A stretch of 62,787 nt of DNA from Euryarchaeota archaeon UBA257 (GCA_002498985.1 DAJO01000042.1:1-62787), one strand, 5' to 3'. Positions 10,046 to 18,232 are shown, counted from the stretch's first letter. The notes: a model not told the origin generated them from the sequence alone. Program-made: numbers and translations.

Positions 10046-10061
10046 TTTAGGTTAGCCTAAA
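10046..10061. promoter_or_regulatory. Palindromic operator A, DtxR/IdeR-like
   Basis: TTTAGGTTAGCCTAAA: perfect 6-base arms TTTAGG/CCTAAA around a 4-base spacer. It resembles the TTAGG...CCTAA core bound by DtxR/IdeR-family metal repressors (family knowledge). It lies in the divergent control region, just upstream of a TATA-like AATTATATA at 10061-10069. Confidence 0.7.
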
Positions 10062-10070
10062 ATTATATAC
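10061..10070 (+). promoter_or_regulatory. TATA-box candidate for the transferrin-like gene
   Basis: AATTATATAC lies between operators A and B. Archaeal transcripts start about 25 bases downstream of the TATA box, which would place the start inside operator B. Position-based inference. Confidence 0.5.
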
Positions 10071-10088
10071 TAGACCTACTTCGGAAGA

Positions 10089-10104
10089 TTTAGGTATGCC
10101 TAAA
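10089..10104. promoter_or_regulatory. Palindromic operator B, DtxR/IdeR-like
   Basis: TTTAGGTATGCCTAAA: same perfect arms as operator A with a different 4-base spacer. Its centre is 43 bases from that of A, about four helical turns. It covers the expected transcription start and contains an ATG (10096) that should not be used as the start codon. Confidence 0.7.
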
Positions 10105-10116
10105 AATGGTGATTTG

Positions 10117-12225
10117 ATGAATAATAAAAAATTATTTTCAAGTTTAATAACAATGCTTTTTGTGACAACTGCTCTAGCCGGATGTCTTGATAATAATGAA
10201 GAAGAAGAGACATTAGGGAGTTTTGTAATAGCTTATGAAATCCAATCTGATTATGAGAATATTGATGAAAACCCTCAACAATTAGCAGATTATTTTTCTG
10301 AGAAGTTGAATTATGATGTTTCACTGTATAGTGTTGATTCTGAAGGAGCAATGATTGAGGCGTTAAGATTCGGTAATGCGGATATAGCAATCATGGATGG
10401 TGGAGCCGCGTGGGTTGGTTGGCAACAGTATGGTTTAGATGCTTTAGGTGCTGATTTGAAGAACGATGGTCGTACTTACTATAATGCCCATGCATGGGTA
10501 AAAGCAGATAGCGAAATGGCATCTGCGCACTTGGATGAAAATCCTTATACTGATCCTTTCGCTTTACTCTCAGGAAAGACTTCTTGCCATACAGGGTGGT
10601 TAAAATCTGCAGGAATGTTATTACCAATGGGTTTCTTGATAGGACATGGATATGCGAATGTCATTGGTGACCCTAATGACGTAGAAACAATCAGGAATAC
10701 GATTTTTGAATATTTCAATGAAAACGCTTCAATTCCTGATTCAGGTACGCCTTACTATGGGTATGAAGGTGCAATAAAATGCTTATCTGATGGCACAGGA
10801 GATGTTGCTTTTGCAAAGGACAGTACAGTAGATATATTCTGCAATAATGAAGATTCTTCAGATAATAGTGAATGGTGCCTGCCCAGAGATCAATACGTCG
10901 CTTTACCTGCATTCGGCCAATCACCGAGCCATCCAGTAATGTATAATCCACAGCTTATTGATTCTGAATTGTTAAATCAGGTTACAGATATTTTAGTGGA
11001 AATGGGAGATGATTCAGATGCTAGTATGATACTAAATAATGTCCTAAATACTCCAGGAATTATTGCAACCAATGCTACAAATCATCTAGGAAGTTATTCT
11101 TCATTAATTTCTAATATCCCAGGTATTTCTGCTTATTATAATGATAAATTCACTATTAATGGGACAACTTCTCCAACAGTCGATAAGGTTAGAATAGCAT
11201 ATGAGGTGAAAGCAGATTATGAGAATATTGATGAGAATCCTCAACTCTTGGCTGATTACTTATCCGATGTATTAGAGATACCTGTCGAACTATACAGCGT
11301 TGATTCAGAAGGAGCTATTATTGAGGCCCTAAGATTTGGAAATGCAGATATTGCTTTTATGGACGGTGGAGCAGCATGGGTTGGCTGGAAAGAATACGGG
11401 TTAGCGGCGATGGCGGCTGATCAGAAGTCTGATGGTCGTACTTATTACAACGCCCATGCTTGGGTTAAAGCAGATAGTGAAATGGCTGCTGCCTACTTAG
11501 ACGATGATCCATCTACTGATCCATTTTCTCTTCTAGAAGGAAAAACATCTTGTCATACTGGTTGGTTGAAATCAGCAGGTATGCTATTGCCAATGGGGTA
11601 CTTAATTGGTAATGATTATGCTACTGTAATTGGTGATGGCGATGACATTGCCTCATTAAGAGATACAATAAATGGATTCTTCAGTTCAGATGCTTCAATC
11701 CCTGATTCCGGAACCCCATACTATGGTTATTCTGGCGCAGTTAAATGTCTATCAGATGGTACTGGAGACGTAGCATTTGCAAAAGATAGTACAGTGGATT
11801 CTTACTGTGGTAATGATGATTCCAATCAAAATGAAGATTGGTGCCTCGAAAGAGATCAATACGTTGCCTTACCAACATTTGGGCAGGCTCCAAGCCATCC
11901 AGTAATGTATAATCCTCAATTATTAGATATTCAAACAAGAACTTCAGTTCTTAACGCTTTGATGTCTCTGAATTATGAGATGTATGTAGAAAACTATTCT
12001 GTAGCAGGCACTACATATACTGGATGTTATGATATATCTGTCCATGTAATCGATGAAGATTCTCAAAAAAATAATTGTGGTGATGAAATCTTATCAAATG
12101 TATTGAATACTCCGGGTTTAATTAGAGTTACTTCTCAAGATCACTTAGGTAGTTACTCCGATTTAATTTCTAATATTCCTGGGATTTCAAACTACTTTAG
12201 CGATAAGTTCGAAATAGAAGGATGA
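10117..12225 (+). CDS. Bilobal transferrin-like iron-binding lipoprotein (ABC transporter substrate-binding component)
   Basis: 702 residues. Signal peptide with lipobox L-A-G-C, lipidated Cys at 23. Two tandem homologous lobes (~34-345 and ~359-702) share long identical blocks. Each has transferrin signatures: S-C-H-T-G-W-L-K-S-A-G, Y-Y-G-Y-x-G-A-x-K-C-L, G-D-V-A-F-A-K-D-S-T-V and P-S-H-P-V. Aligned by eye with the human serum transferrin N-lobe, the four Fe(III) ligands Asp/Tyr/Tyr/His are present in both lobes: D94, Y122, Y216, H272 and D416, Y444, Y538, H594. The anion Thr is kept (T159, T481) and the anion Arg is replaced by Lys (K163, K485). The Cys pair of the SCHT and KCL motifs is kept. 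Automated tools may name it PhnD/phosphonate-binding. Start is ATG 10117 with GGTGAT at 10108-10113. Expected to bind ferric iron outside the cell for the transporter encoded downstream. Confidence 0.88.
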   Translation: MNNKKLFSSLITMLFVTTALAGCLDNNEEEETLGSFVIAYEIQSDYENIDENPQQLADYFSEKLNYDVSLYSVDSEGAMIEALRFGNADIAIMDGGAAWVGWQQYGLDALGADLKNDGRTYYNAHAWVKADSEMASAHLDENPYTDPFALLSGKTSCHTGWLKSAGMLLPMGFLIGHGYANVIGDPNDVETIRNTIFEYFNENASIPDSGTPYYGYEGAIKCLSDGTGDVAFAKDSTVDIFCNNEDSSDNSEWCLPRDQYVALPAFGQSPSHPVMYNPQLIDSELLNQVTDILVEMGDDSDASMILNNVLNTPGIIATNATNHLGSYSSLISNIPGISAYYNDKFTINGTTSPTVDKVRIAYEVKADYENIDENPQLLADYLSDVLEIPVELYSVDSEGAIIEALRFGNADIAFMDGGAAWVGWKEYGLAAMAADQKSDGRTYYNAHAWVKADSEMAAAYLDDDPSTDPFSLLEGKTSCHTGWLKSAGMLLPMGYLIGNDYATVIGDGDDIASLRDTINGFFSSDASIPDSGTPYYGYSGAVKCLSDGTGDVAFAKDSTVDSYCGNDDSNQNEDWCLERDQYVALPTFGQAPSHPVMYNPQLLDIQTRTSVLNALMSLNYEMYVENYSVAGTTYTGCYDISVHVIDEDSQKNNCGDEILSNVLNTPGLIRVTSQDHLGSYSDLISNIPGISNYFSDKFEIEG

Positions 12226-12278
12226 TTAGATTTTCTCAGACGGCATCTTATCATTGTATCCGGCAATACCAAATAGGG

Positions 12279-12294
12279 TTTAGCCTCCCCTAAA
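12279..12294. promoter_or_regulatory. Imperfect operator C upstream of the ABC transporter genes
   Basis: TTTAGCCTCCCCTAAA has the same architecture as operators A and B with one arm mismatch (C for G). It lies 25 bases before the ATG of the ATPase gene, between the transferrin-like gene and its transporter. Confidence 0.5.
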
Positions 12295-12319
12295 ATTACT
12301 ATTGACGAGGTGATAGGTC

Positions 12320-13099
12320 ATGGATAAAATCATAGCGGAGGGTGAAGTCAATCGAAATCCAATCATTAAGTTGATAGATGTTGAAATCGGTTATGATTAT
12401 AATCAACCTTTAGTTAAGATTCCTGACTTAGAGATTTTCCCTGGTGAGATAGTTGCTATCGCAGGGCCATCAGGTGTTGGTAAAACAACTCTTCTAAGGA
12501 CAATTGCTGGTTTAGTTAGGCCAATCTCAGGGATGCTAGAAGTATGTGGAGCAACTCATCCGTCTAAACCCGTTAGAGGATCATTAGGATATGTCCCACA
12601 ACGTCTTGGTTTAGTGCGTCATACTAGCGTAATCCATAATGTGATGATTGGAGCAAATGCAGGGCATAACAAATCATTACGGTCAATCCTGACTTCTGAA
12701 GAACCGAAATTTAGTTCAATATGGTCAAAAATCACCTCAAAAGATGCAAAAAAACATGCATTATCTGCAATTGAATCAATGGGACTTACTGAAAAATTAA
12801 ATGAACCAATTAGAAAGCTTTCTGGAGGTCAACAAAGACGAGTCGCTACTGCTAGAACTCTTGCTCAACAACCTTCTTTGATAATGGCGGATGAGTTTCT
12901 TAGTGAATTAGATGAAGAAACGATGAAAATGGTTCTGAATGAAGTTACAGAATACATCAGAAACAGCGATGCAGCTTTACTGGTTGTTGAACACGATATA
13001 TCTAGAGCTAAATCAATGGCAGATAGGCTATTGGTAATTGATGATGGTCGTGTGAACCCGTTCATTTCAGAGGTAACTGCTATCGAGGTTAAAATATGA
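12320..13099 (+). CDS. ABC transporter ATPase, PhnC-like (probable iron importer)
   Basis: 259 residues, cytosolic nucleotide-binding subunit. Walker A G-P-S-G-V-G-K-T-T near residue 50, Q-loop V-P-Q-R, signature L-S-G-G-Q-Q-R-R-V, Walker B L-I-M-A-D-E-F (Phe where Pro is usual) and switch H in V-V-E-H-D. Closest family by pattern is PhnC, but the linked binding protein is transferrin-like, so Fe(III) is the better substrate guess. Strong Shine-Dalgarno GAGGTGAT at 12307-12314. It overlaps the permease gene by 4 bases, so the two are translationally coupled. Confidence 0.85.
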   Translation: MDKIIAEGEVNRNPIIKLIDVEIGYDYNQPLVKIPDLEIFPGEIVAIAGPSGVGKTTLLRTIAGLVRPISGMLEVCGATHPSKPVRGSLGYVPQRLGLVRHTSVIHNVMIGANAGHNKSLRSILTSEEPKFSSIWSKITSKDAKKHALSAIESMGLTEKLNEPIRKLSGGQQRRVATARTLAQQPSLIMADEFLSELDEETMKMVLNEVTEYIRNSDAALLVVEHDISRAKSMADRLLVIDDGRVNPFISEVTAIEVKI

Positions 13100-14160
13100 A
13101 GCGGAATGTCGTTTCGTTTGTTGGGCCGCTTCCATTTTTACTTTACTTTACATCTGCATTGTTAGTGATGTATATCCTCGCGCCACAGAAACTTGCTTTA
13201 TACATAATATCGGCAATCCCAATTATGATAATCTCACTTATCGCATTATCGATAATAGCAATCATGATATCTTCCGGTAATTATCTGATTAAATTATCTT
13301 TATTATCAACAATCTTATTTTCCTTTTGGATATTTAACGAAATGGTTGATGGAGATTGGGGTAGGTTATCAGGAAGTTTTGAGAATCTACTTATATTCTT
13401 TAGTGAATCATTATGGCCTCCTGACTGGAGTGTGATAGAACCACAGGCATATCCTGTTTGTACAGTATATCCTTTGTTTGATTTCACGTGTTCAACAGCA
13501 TGGATAGGCTTAGTAGAGACTCTAAAGATAGCATTTGTTTCAACTGTATTTGGCATGATGTTATCATTACCGATATCGTTACTCGCAGCAAGAAACTTGA
13601 ATTATTGGGGGGTATCATACATTTTTAGATTCATTTTAGCATCTTTTAGAAGTTTGCCGAGCATTATCTGGGCAATATTTTTTGTTATTCTTGTTGGTTT
13701 TGGTCCTTTGTCAGGAGTTTTAGCTATGACTGTTTACACTGTAGGGTACTTGGGTAAACTTCAGTATGAAGCAATTGAAGGTTTGAATAAAACTCCTCTC
13801 TATGCCGCTCAGGCTATGGGTTTATCTAAAATTCAGACCGCTTATCAAGTAGTTATTCCAGAGTCTGCTAATGATCTTATTTCTCAAGCAATTTTTATGT
13901 TTGAATATAATTTTAGACATGGAACAGTAATAGGAATTGTTGGTGCTGGTGGGATAGGGTATTACATCAATCTATACTTGAAATTCTTACAGTATGATAA
14001 GGTCATTGCATATTTGATAATCATCTTTATTGTAGTTTTAATCATCGATTTGATATCTATTTTTGCTCGTTCGTTCTTCACAGAAGGCGGAGATACGCCG
14101 AGAAGGCAATCCTGGATAGGAGTTTTCCTACCTTCTGCAATGTTAAGATCTGAAAAATAA
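13096..14160 (+). CDS. ABC transporter permease, PhnE-like (probable iron importer)
   Basis: 354 residues, polytopic. Three N-terminal hydrophobic helices precede the conserved permease core, which starts at the T-A-W-I-G-L-V-E-T-L-K-I-A-F segment near residue 134. The EAA loop is visible: E-A-I-E-G-L-N-K-T-P-L-Y-A-A-Q-A-M-G-L-S. It is followed by the R-H-G-T-V-I-G-I-V-G-A-G-G-I-G PhnE-type motif. One permease gene implies a homodimer. Operon partner of the ATPase; likely channel for iron released from the transferrin-like lipoprotein (inference from context). Confidence 0.85.
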   Translation: MKRNVVSFVGPLPFLLYFTSALLVMYILAPQKLALYIISAIPIMIISLIALSIIAIMISSGNYLIKLSLLSTILFSFWIFNEMVDGDWGRLSGSFENLLIFFSESLWPPDWSVIEPQAYPVCTVYPLFDFTCSTAWIGLVETLKIAFVSTVFGMMLSLPISLLAARNLNYWGVSYIFRFILASFRSLPSIIWAIFFVILVGFGPLSGVLAMTVYTVGYLGKLQYEAIEGLNKTPLYAAQAMGLSKIQTAYQVVIPESANDLISQAIFMFEYNFRHGTVIGIVGAGGIGYYINLYLKFLQYDKVIAYLIIIFIVVLIIDLISIFARSFFTEGGDTPRRQSWIGVFLPSAMLRSEK

Positions 14161-14168
14161 TTTTTAAA

Positions 14169-15179
14169 CTAATTTTTGTATGAGGCTACCATCTTTCGAA
14201 CAGCATCTTCAACTGGTATTTCTCCATCTAATAACTGACTTAAAGAAGATAGGAAAGGTATCTCAACATTTAATTTAGGAGCTATTTTTACAAACATTCT
14301 GGTTGCTCTAACGCCCTCTGCCACCATATGCATTTCATCTAGAGCCTCTTCTAGTGTTTTTCCGTTTCCTAGCATTTCTCCAAGCGTTCTATTTCTACTT
14401 CTTGGGCTGGTCGCTGTGACGTATAAATCTCCTAATCCTGCGGGACCAAATGCTGTTGAAGGTTCAGCCCCCATTGCATTTAGTAATCTAATTCCTTCAC
14501 TGAATCCTGCTAGAACTAATGCTGCTTTCAGATTATCTCCTCCGATACTATTCCTGAGTCCATCTACTAGTCCACAAGCAAGTGCGACTGTATTCTTGAA
14601 TGCGCCCCATAGTTCTGCTCCTTCCGGATCATCAGCGGCAGTAAGTACCAAGGTATTGGTAGATAATCTCGCTGCAATTTTTTCAGCCACTAATCTATCA
14701 TGACAAGCAACCAATGCTGTAGTCATCACACCTCTAGCTACTTCAGGAGCTATCGTGGGGCCGGTCATTACAACTAATGGATTAGATTTTTTTGCTTCTT
14801 TCAATCTTTTTGTGATTGCCTTAGATATAATTCCGGAGCCTCCTTCTTCTTCAGGCGCTAAGCCCTTTGCTAAATCAATTAGTAAATGAGAAGGTCTTAG
14901 ATATGGAATAATTTGGTCAACAACGCTTAGGATGATGCCACTGGGTATTGCTAAAACTATAATTTCACAATCAGTAGTAATATCTTCAATTTGCATTGTA
15001 GCCTGTAAATCTGGAATTTTTGTATGTGGTAGGTATTTTTTATTTATATTCTCTGTCATTATAGACTCATATACTTCATGTTCAATTGTCCATCCCATTA
15101 CATTGTGTCCGTCATCACACCATACTTTAGCAAGTGCAGTTCCCCAATTGCCCAAACCAATAATACCTATACGAGCCAT
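14169..15179 (-). CDS. gpsA: NAD(P)-dependent glycerol-3-phosphate dehydrogenase, bacterial type
   Basis: 336 residues. Reduces dihydroxyacetone phosphate to sn-glycerol 3-phosphate. Rossmann motif G-L-G-N-W-G-T-A-L-A-K at residues ~7-17, V-L-A-I-P-S-G in the first domain, and the catalytic Lys in G-A-F-K-N-T-V-A-L-A-C-G-L, then the G-P-A-G-L-G-D-L and S-P-R-S-R-N-R segments. Start ATG 15179 (MARIGI) fits the family; the longer frame from 15209 adds an unlike extension. Archaea normally make sn-glycerol 1-phosphate with EgsA, so this bacterial enzyme bears on membrane lipid stereochemistry. It converges with the permease gene. Confidence 0.95.
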   Translation of the reverse strand: MARIGIIGLGNWGTALAKVWCDDGHNVMGWTIEHEVYESIMTENINKKYLPHTKIPDLQATMQIEDITTDCEIIVLAIPSGIILSVVDQIIPYLRPSHLLIDLAKGLAPEEEGGSGIISKAITKRLKEAKKSNPLVVMTGPTIAPEVARGVMTTALVACHDRLVAEKIAARLSTNTLVLTAADDPEGAELWGAFKNTVALACGLVDGLRNSIGGDNLKAALVLAGFSEGIRLLNAMGAEPSTAFGPAGLGDLYVTATSPRSRNRTLGEMLGNGKTLEEALDEMHMVAEGVRATRMFVKIAPKLNVEIPFLSSLSQLLDGEIPVEDAVRKMVASYKN

Positions 15180-15283
15180 AGTCACCCTCAAATTCGCTCG
15201 CTTTAACATCCGGTTAAGACCCTTGGGTCTGAGAAGGGCTCATCCGTTGCATTCTTGACTCAAATGCTCTCCGGCGAATACAA

Positions 15284-15368
15284 GCAGGGGTACCCGAGTG
15301 GTCAAAGGGGCTGGGTTTAGGTCCCAGTGCGTAGTGCTTCGCAGGTTCAAATCCTGTCCCCTGCACCA
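15284..15368 (+). tRNA. tRNA-Leu (anticodon UAG)
   Basis: Complete class II cloverleaf: acceptor GCAGGGG/CCCCTGC, anticodon stem CTGGG/CCCAG enclosing the loop TTTAGGT (anticodon TAG at 15318-15320), a long variable arm, T-loop TTCAAAT, discriminator A and genome-encoded CCA at 15366-15368. No intron. Reads CUN leucine codons, chiefly CUA and CUG. Confidence 0.96.
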
Positions 15369-15396
15369 TTTTTTATTTTCATTATGACTATTTTTT
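15369..15396 (+). terminator. Oligo-T terminator after tRNA-Leu
   Basis: A T6 run begins directly after the CCA, and a second T6 run is at 15391-15396. Archaeal RNA polymerase stops at such T tracts without needing a hairpin. Confidence 0.55.
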
Positions 15397-15398
15397 AA

Positions 15399-15413
15399 TG
15401 TATCTATATATTA
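15399..15413 (+). promoter_or_regulatory. TATA-box candidate for the 15456 gene
   Basis: TATCTATATATTAC lies 43-57 bases before ATG 15456, leaving room for a short leader. Position and composition are the only evidence. Confidence 0.4.
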
Positions 15414-15455
15414 CTGAACCGTTGACTTAATGTCCCGCGCCTTCTTGCATGTATT

Positions 15456-17516
15456 ATGGGCGAAGAGGCAACTATGTCCACGGGTTTAAATTCATCTTCA
15501 GAAATTAAACATTCAGAAAACAATAGCCTCGATAAGGAACTTGATAGAATTAGATTACGTCGGACAGATAAAAATAAAAAATTCCCCAAGACCTTCGATG
15601 ACGTTGTATTAATTTTTGGCCTAGTCGCTGGAATTGTATTTTTTGGTGGAGTGACTCTTTTATCCTCTGGTATGTTAGCAGGTGATTCAATCATTTTAGA
15701 TGAAACTCTTTCAAAAACACCACTTGATACAGGGGGTGAATGCGTAGATAATCTAGGCGCAGTATCTTTCAGTATCTTTATCGAGAATCATGATGATATT
15801 AAAGTAAGGTCTAAGAACGTTTTATTGGATAAATTTTCTGTATTGGTTGTTAAGATTACTAATAATACTGACTCAGAACCATATTATGAATACTATGAAA
15901 CTGACATTGGGAATGTAGATTTTTCATTTGAATTAGAAGAAGATGTTAATGATGGTCATTATTTATTATCTGCACAGATTTTTCAAAGTTCAGATGATAA
16001 TGAATTAGTTGTAACAAACAAATCAACTTTCGAGGATGCTTCATCAGAACTTCAAAGAAATGGTGATGAGAAAATTGTAGATTTAGAGGTATCTGGACAT
16101 TCGTTAGAGATTTCTGATCCAGAACCTAGGGATTGTTTTACGATGACTGAGTTCGGATATTGGGGCTGGGCTTTAATGGCTGCAGAATGGGCAGGAGGTA
16201 GAGAAACCGCAATGTTAACCGGAGGTAGTGCAGGAGTTCCAGCTTGGTGGATGGCTTCAATTTCCTTAGGGATGTCAATTTTCTTTTTGTGTGTTCAGTA
16301 TCCGTTAATGCATCGAATGTATCATCGTGATATAGACGACATTTTAACTAAAAAGCAACTTTTCCGACTTATTGAAAGAACTCTAATTAAATCAGAAGGG
16401 GATCTCCGAATAAGTATAAATTTTGATGAATTAAAAATGCAAGAAAGAGCCATTTCTATTGATATTATTATACCATATATTACTACAAATAAGACCATTG
16501 GTGAAGCCACAGATATCCGAGCTAGATTAACTAAAGATTTACTTGAAGAGTTCTCTATTTTCGGTGAGATGAGACCGCTACAAATAAAGTCGATATGCTT
16601 AGATGGGAAAAATAATACATCTAATAATGAATTCATTCTTTCTAGCGATCTTTCTCTAATTGTTTCCGAAAGGAGTCCTTTATCTGAAGATTATAGTATA
16701 TTCTTTTCTGATCTTGGGGCTAATGGTAAATTGGAGGAGAAAATTATTCATGTTCTAGACAAATGGTTCAGAAAACACAATCTTCTTGATTATGGCTCTG
16801 CTATAATTGTCGATGAAGAATCAGTTCTAATTAGAGTGATATACACTCCAATCATGAAGTTTTCTTATTTCCTTTACAGGAAGTCATTCATTGATATGCA
16901 AGATGATTTAACAGATTTCCTTCTTGTGAATTTAGAAGACTTATTGGGAGATAGAGAATTAATTGTTAGTGCAAGGAACGAAAAAGCCAGTCTTTCAGAT
17001 AGAGCGGTTGCTGGAAGAGTTGAACTAGGGGCTAATCAAGACGATTTAGTCGGCGAGGCTATGGTAGCAAAACAAGCAGGATTAACTGGAGTTTTATTAC
17101 AGAATCCGTTCATGGGAGATATTTTATCATCTGTTGAATATGTTGCACACTCGAACAGATCTAGAATAGATAAATATGGATTTTGGGGATTGATTGTGTT
17201 TGTTTGGATTCCATTCATGGCAAGTGGTGTATTGGTAGGTGCTATGTTAGGTTTGGTGGCTAGAATGCGTTTTAGAAGAGTTTTGCTCGCCTGTTTAGTT
17301 GGCGGTTCTGCCGCTTCAATAACTTGGGCTTATACTGCTAGAGGAATAATAGAATTTATGGAAAAATATCATGCTCAAACTTTCATACCGTTTTTGATTT
17401 TACTAGCCTTTGTTTTTACTTTCTTACACCTTAGAAGGAATAAAAGAAGAAGAAGAGAAGAATTATTCAGAGAGTCAATGGCATTTTTTGCAACATCTAG
17501 TAATTCTAATGTATAG
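15456..17516 (+). CDS. Multi-pass membrane protein of unknown function
   Basis: 686 residues; not recognised. Transmembrane helices: one near residues 48-70, one near 262-282 (preceded by an acidic ~190-residue exterior domain), and a C-terminal group near 575-660. A ~290-residue probably cytoplasmic domain with alternating helix and strand lies between. The C-terminus is basic (R-R-N-K-R-R-R-R-E-E). ATG 15456 is used; ATG 15474 is an alternative. It ends 6 bases before an ABC ATPase gene, so it is probably co-transcribed with the LolD/MacB-like exporter and may be an accessory subunit. Confidence 0.7.
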   Translation: MGEEATMSTGLNSSSEIKHSENNSLDKELDRIRLRRTDKNKKFPKTFDDVVLIFGLVAGIVFFGGVTLLSSGMLAGDSIILDETLSKTPLDTGGECVDNLGAVSFSIFIENHDDIKVRSKNVLLDKFSVLVVKITNNTDSEPYYEYYETDIGNVDFSFELEEDVNDGHYLLSAQIFQSSDDNELVVTNKSTFEDASSELQRNGDEKIVDLEVSGHSLEISDPEPRDCFTMTEFGYWGWALMAAEWAGGRETAMLTGGSAGVPAWWMASISLGMSIFFLCVQYPLMHRMYHRDIDDILTKKQLFRLIERTLIKSEGDLRISINFDELKMQERAISIDIIIPYITTNKTIGEATDIRARLTKDLLEEFSIFGEMRPLQIKSICLDGKNNTSNNEFILSSDLSLIVSERSPLSEDYSIFFSDLGANGKLEEKIIHVLDKWFRKHNLLDYGSAIIVDEESVLIRVIYTPIMKFSYFLYRKSFIDMQDDLTDFLLVNLEDLLGDRELIVSARNEKASLSDRAVAGRVELGANQDDLVGEAMVAKQAGLTGVLLQNPFMGDILSSVEYVAHSNRSRIDKYGFWGLIVFVWIPFMASGVLVGAMLGLVARMRFRRVLLACLVGGSAASITWAYTARGIIEFMEKYHAQTFIPFLILLAFVFTFLHLRRNKRRRREELFRESMAFFATSSNSNV

Positions 17517-17522
17517 ATAGAG

Positions 17523-18230
17523 GTGAATAAATTGAAGAAGTTATTACAAATGAAAAATTTAGAGCGACATTACCAAACACCTGCAGGAGTTGTACGAGCT
17601 CTTGATGGTGTTTCTTTCGAAATTTCAGAAGGTGAACGTGTCATTCTCCTAGGTCCATCTGGCTCAGGAAAAACCACACTCTTGAACTGTCTTTCAGCTC
17701 TTGACAGCCCCACCAGTGGCGATTACACATTCCTCAGCAACGAAGTACCACGTAATAATTCTGAGAAAATGACTTCTTTTAGAAGAGAAAATATAGGCTA
17801 TGTGTTCCAATTTTTTAATTTACTTCAAGATCTCACAGTTCTCGAAAATATATTATTGATTCAAGAATTAGCAGGTAAAAAAGACTCTTCTAGAGCGAAG
17901 GAATTGTTGAGAATTGTTGGTCTAGAAGCCGAAATCGATCGTTTCCCTGGAGAGATTAGTGGCGGCCAGCAACAGCGTGTTGCAATTGCTCGAAGTATAG
18001 CAAAACGTCCTACTCTCTTACTTGGAGATGAGTTGACTGGAAACCTAGATACTGAAACTTCAAACAAAGTAATGGAAGCTTTAGTAGGAGCATGTAAACA
18101 AGAAAATATTACTTCTGTTTTTGTTACTCATGATGAAGGATTAGTTAAATTCGCTACACGAGTCATTCGGATTGATAGTGGTAAAATTATATCTGACGAA
18201 AAAATTGATAATTCATTCGATGGGGTTTGA
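17523..18230 (+). CDS. ABC transporter ATPase, LolD/MacB type
   Basis: 235 residues. Walker A G-P-S-G-S-G-K-T-T, Q-loop V-F-Q-F-F-N-L-L, signature I-S-G-G-Q-Q-Q-R-V-A-I-A-R, Walker B L-L-L-G-D-E-L-T-G-N-L-D (Leu for the usual Pro) and switch His in F-V-T-H-D. The Q-F-F-N-L-L and T-G-N-L-D motifs are typical of the LolD/MacB/FtsE group that works with FtsX-fold permeases. The TTG start at 17523 is non-ATG; an upstream GAGGTGAA stretch supports it. The permease gene follows directly. Confidence 0.9.
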   Translation: MNKLKKLLQMKNLERHYQTPAGVVRALDGVSFEISEGERVILLGPSGSGKTTLLNCLSALDSPTSGDYTFLSNEVPRNNSEKMTSFRRENIGYVFQFFNLLQDLTVLENILLIQELAGKKDSSRAKELLRIVGLEAEIDRFPGEISGGQQQRVAIARSIAKRPTLLLGDELTGNLDTETSNKVMEALVGACKQENITSVFVTHDEGLVKFATRVIRIDSGKIISDEKIDNSFDGV

Positions 18231-18232
18231 TT

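Noticed and set aside
10117..12225. Annotation as a phosphonate-binding protein (PhnD) of a phosphonate importer
   Set aside because: The transporter subunits are PhnC/PhnE-like, but the binding protein carries transferrin motifs and the complete Fe(III) ligand set twice, and no phosphonate lyase or related gene is present.
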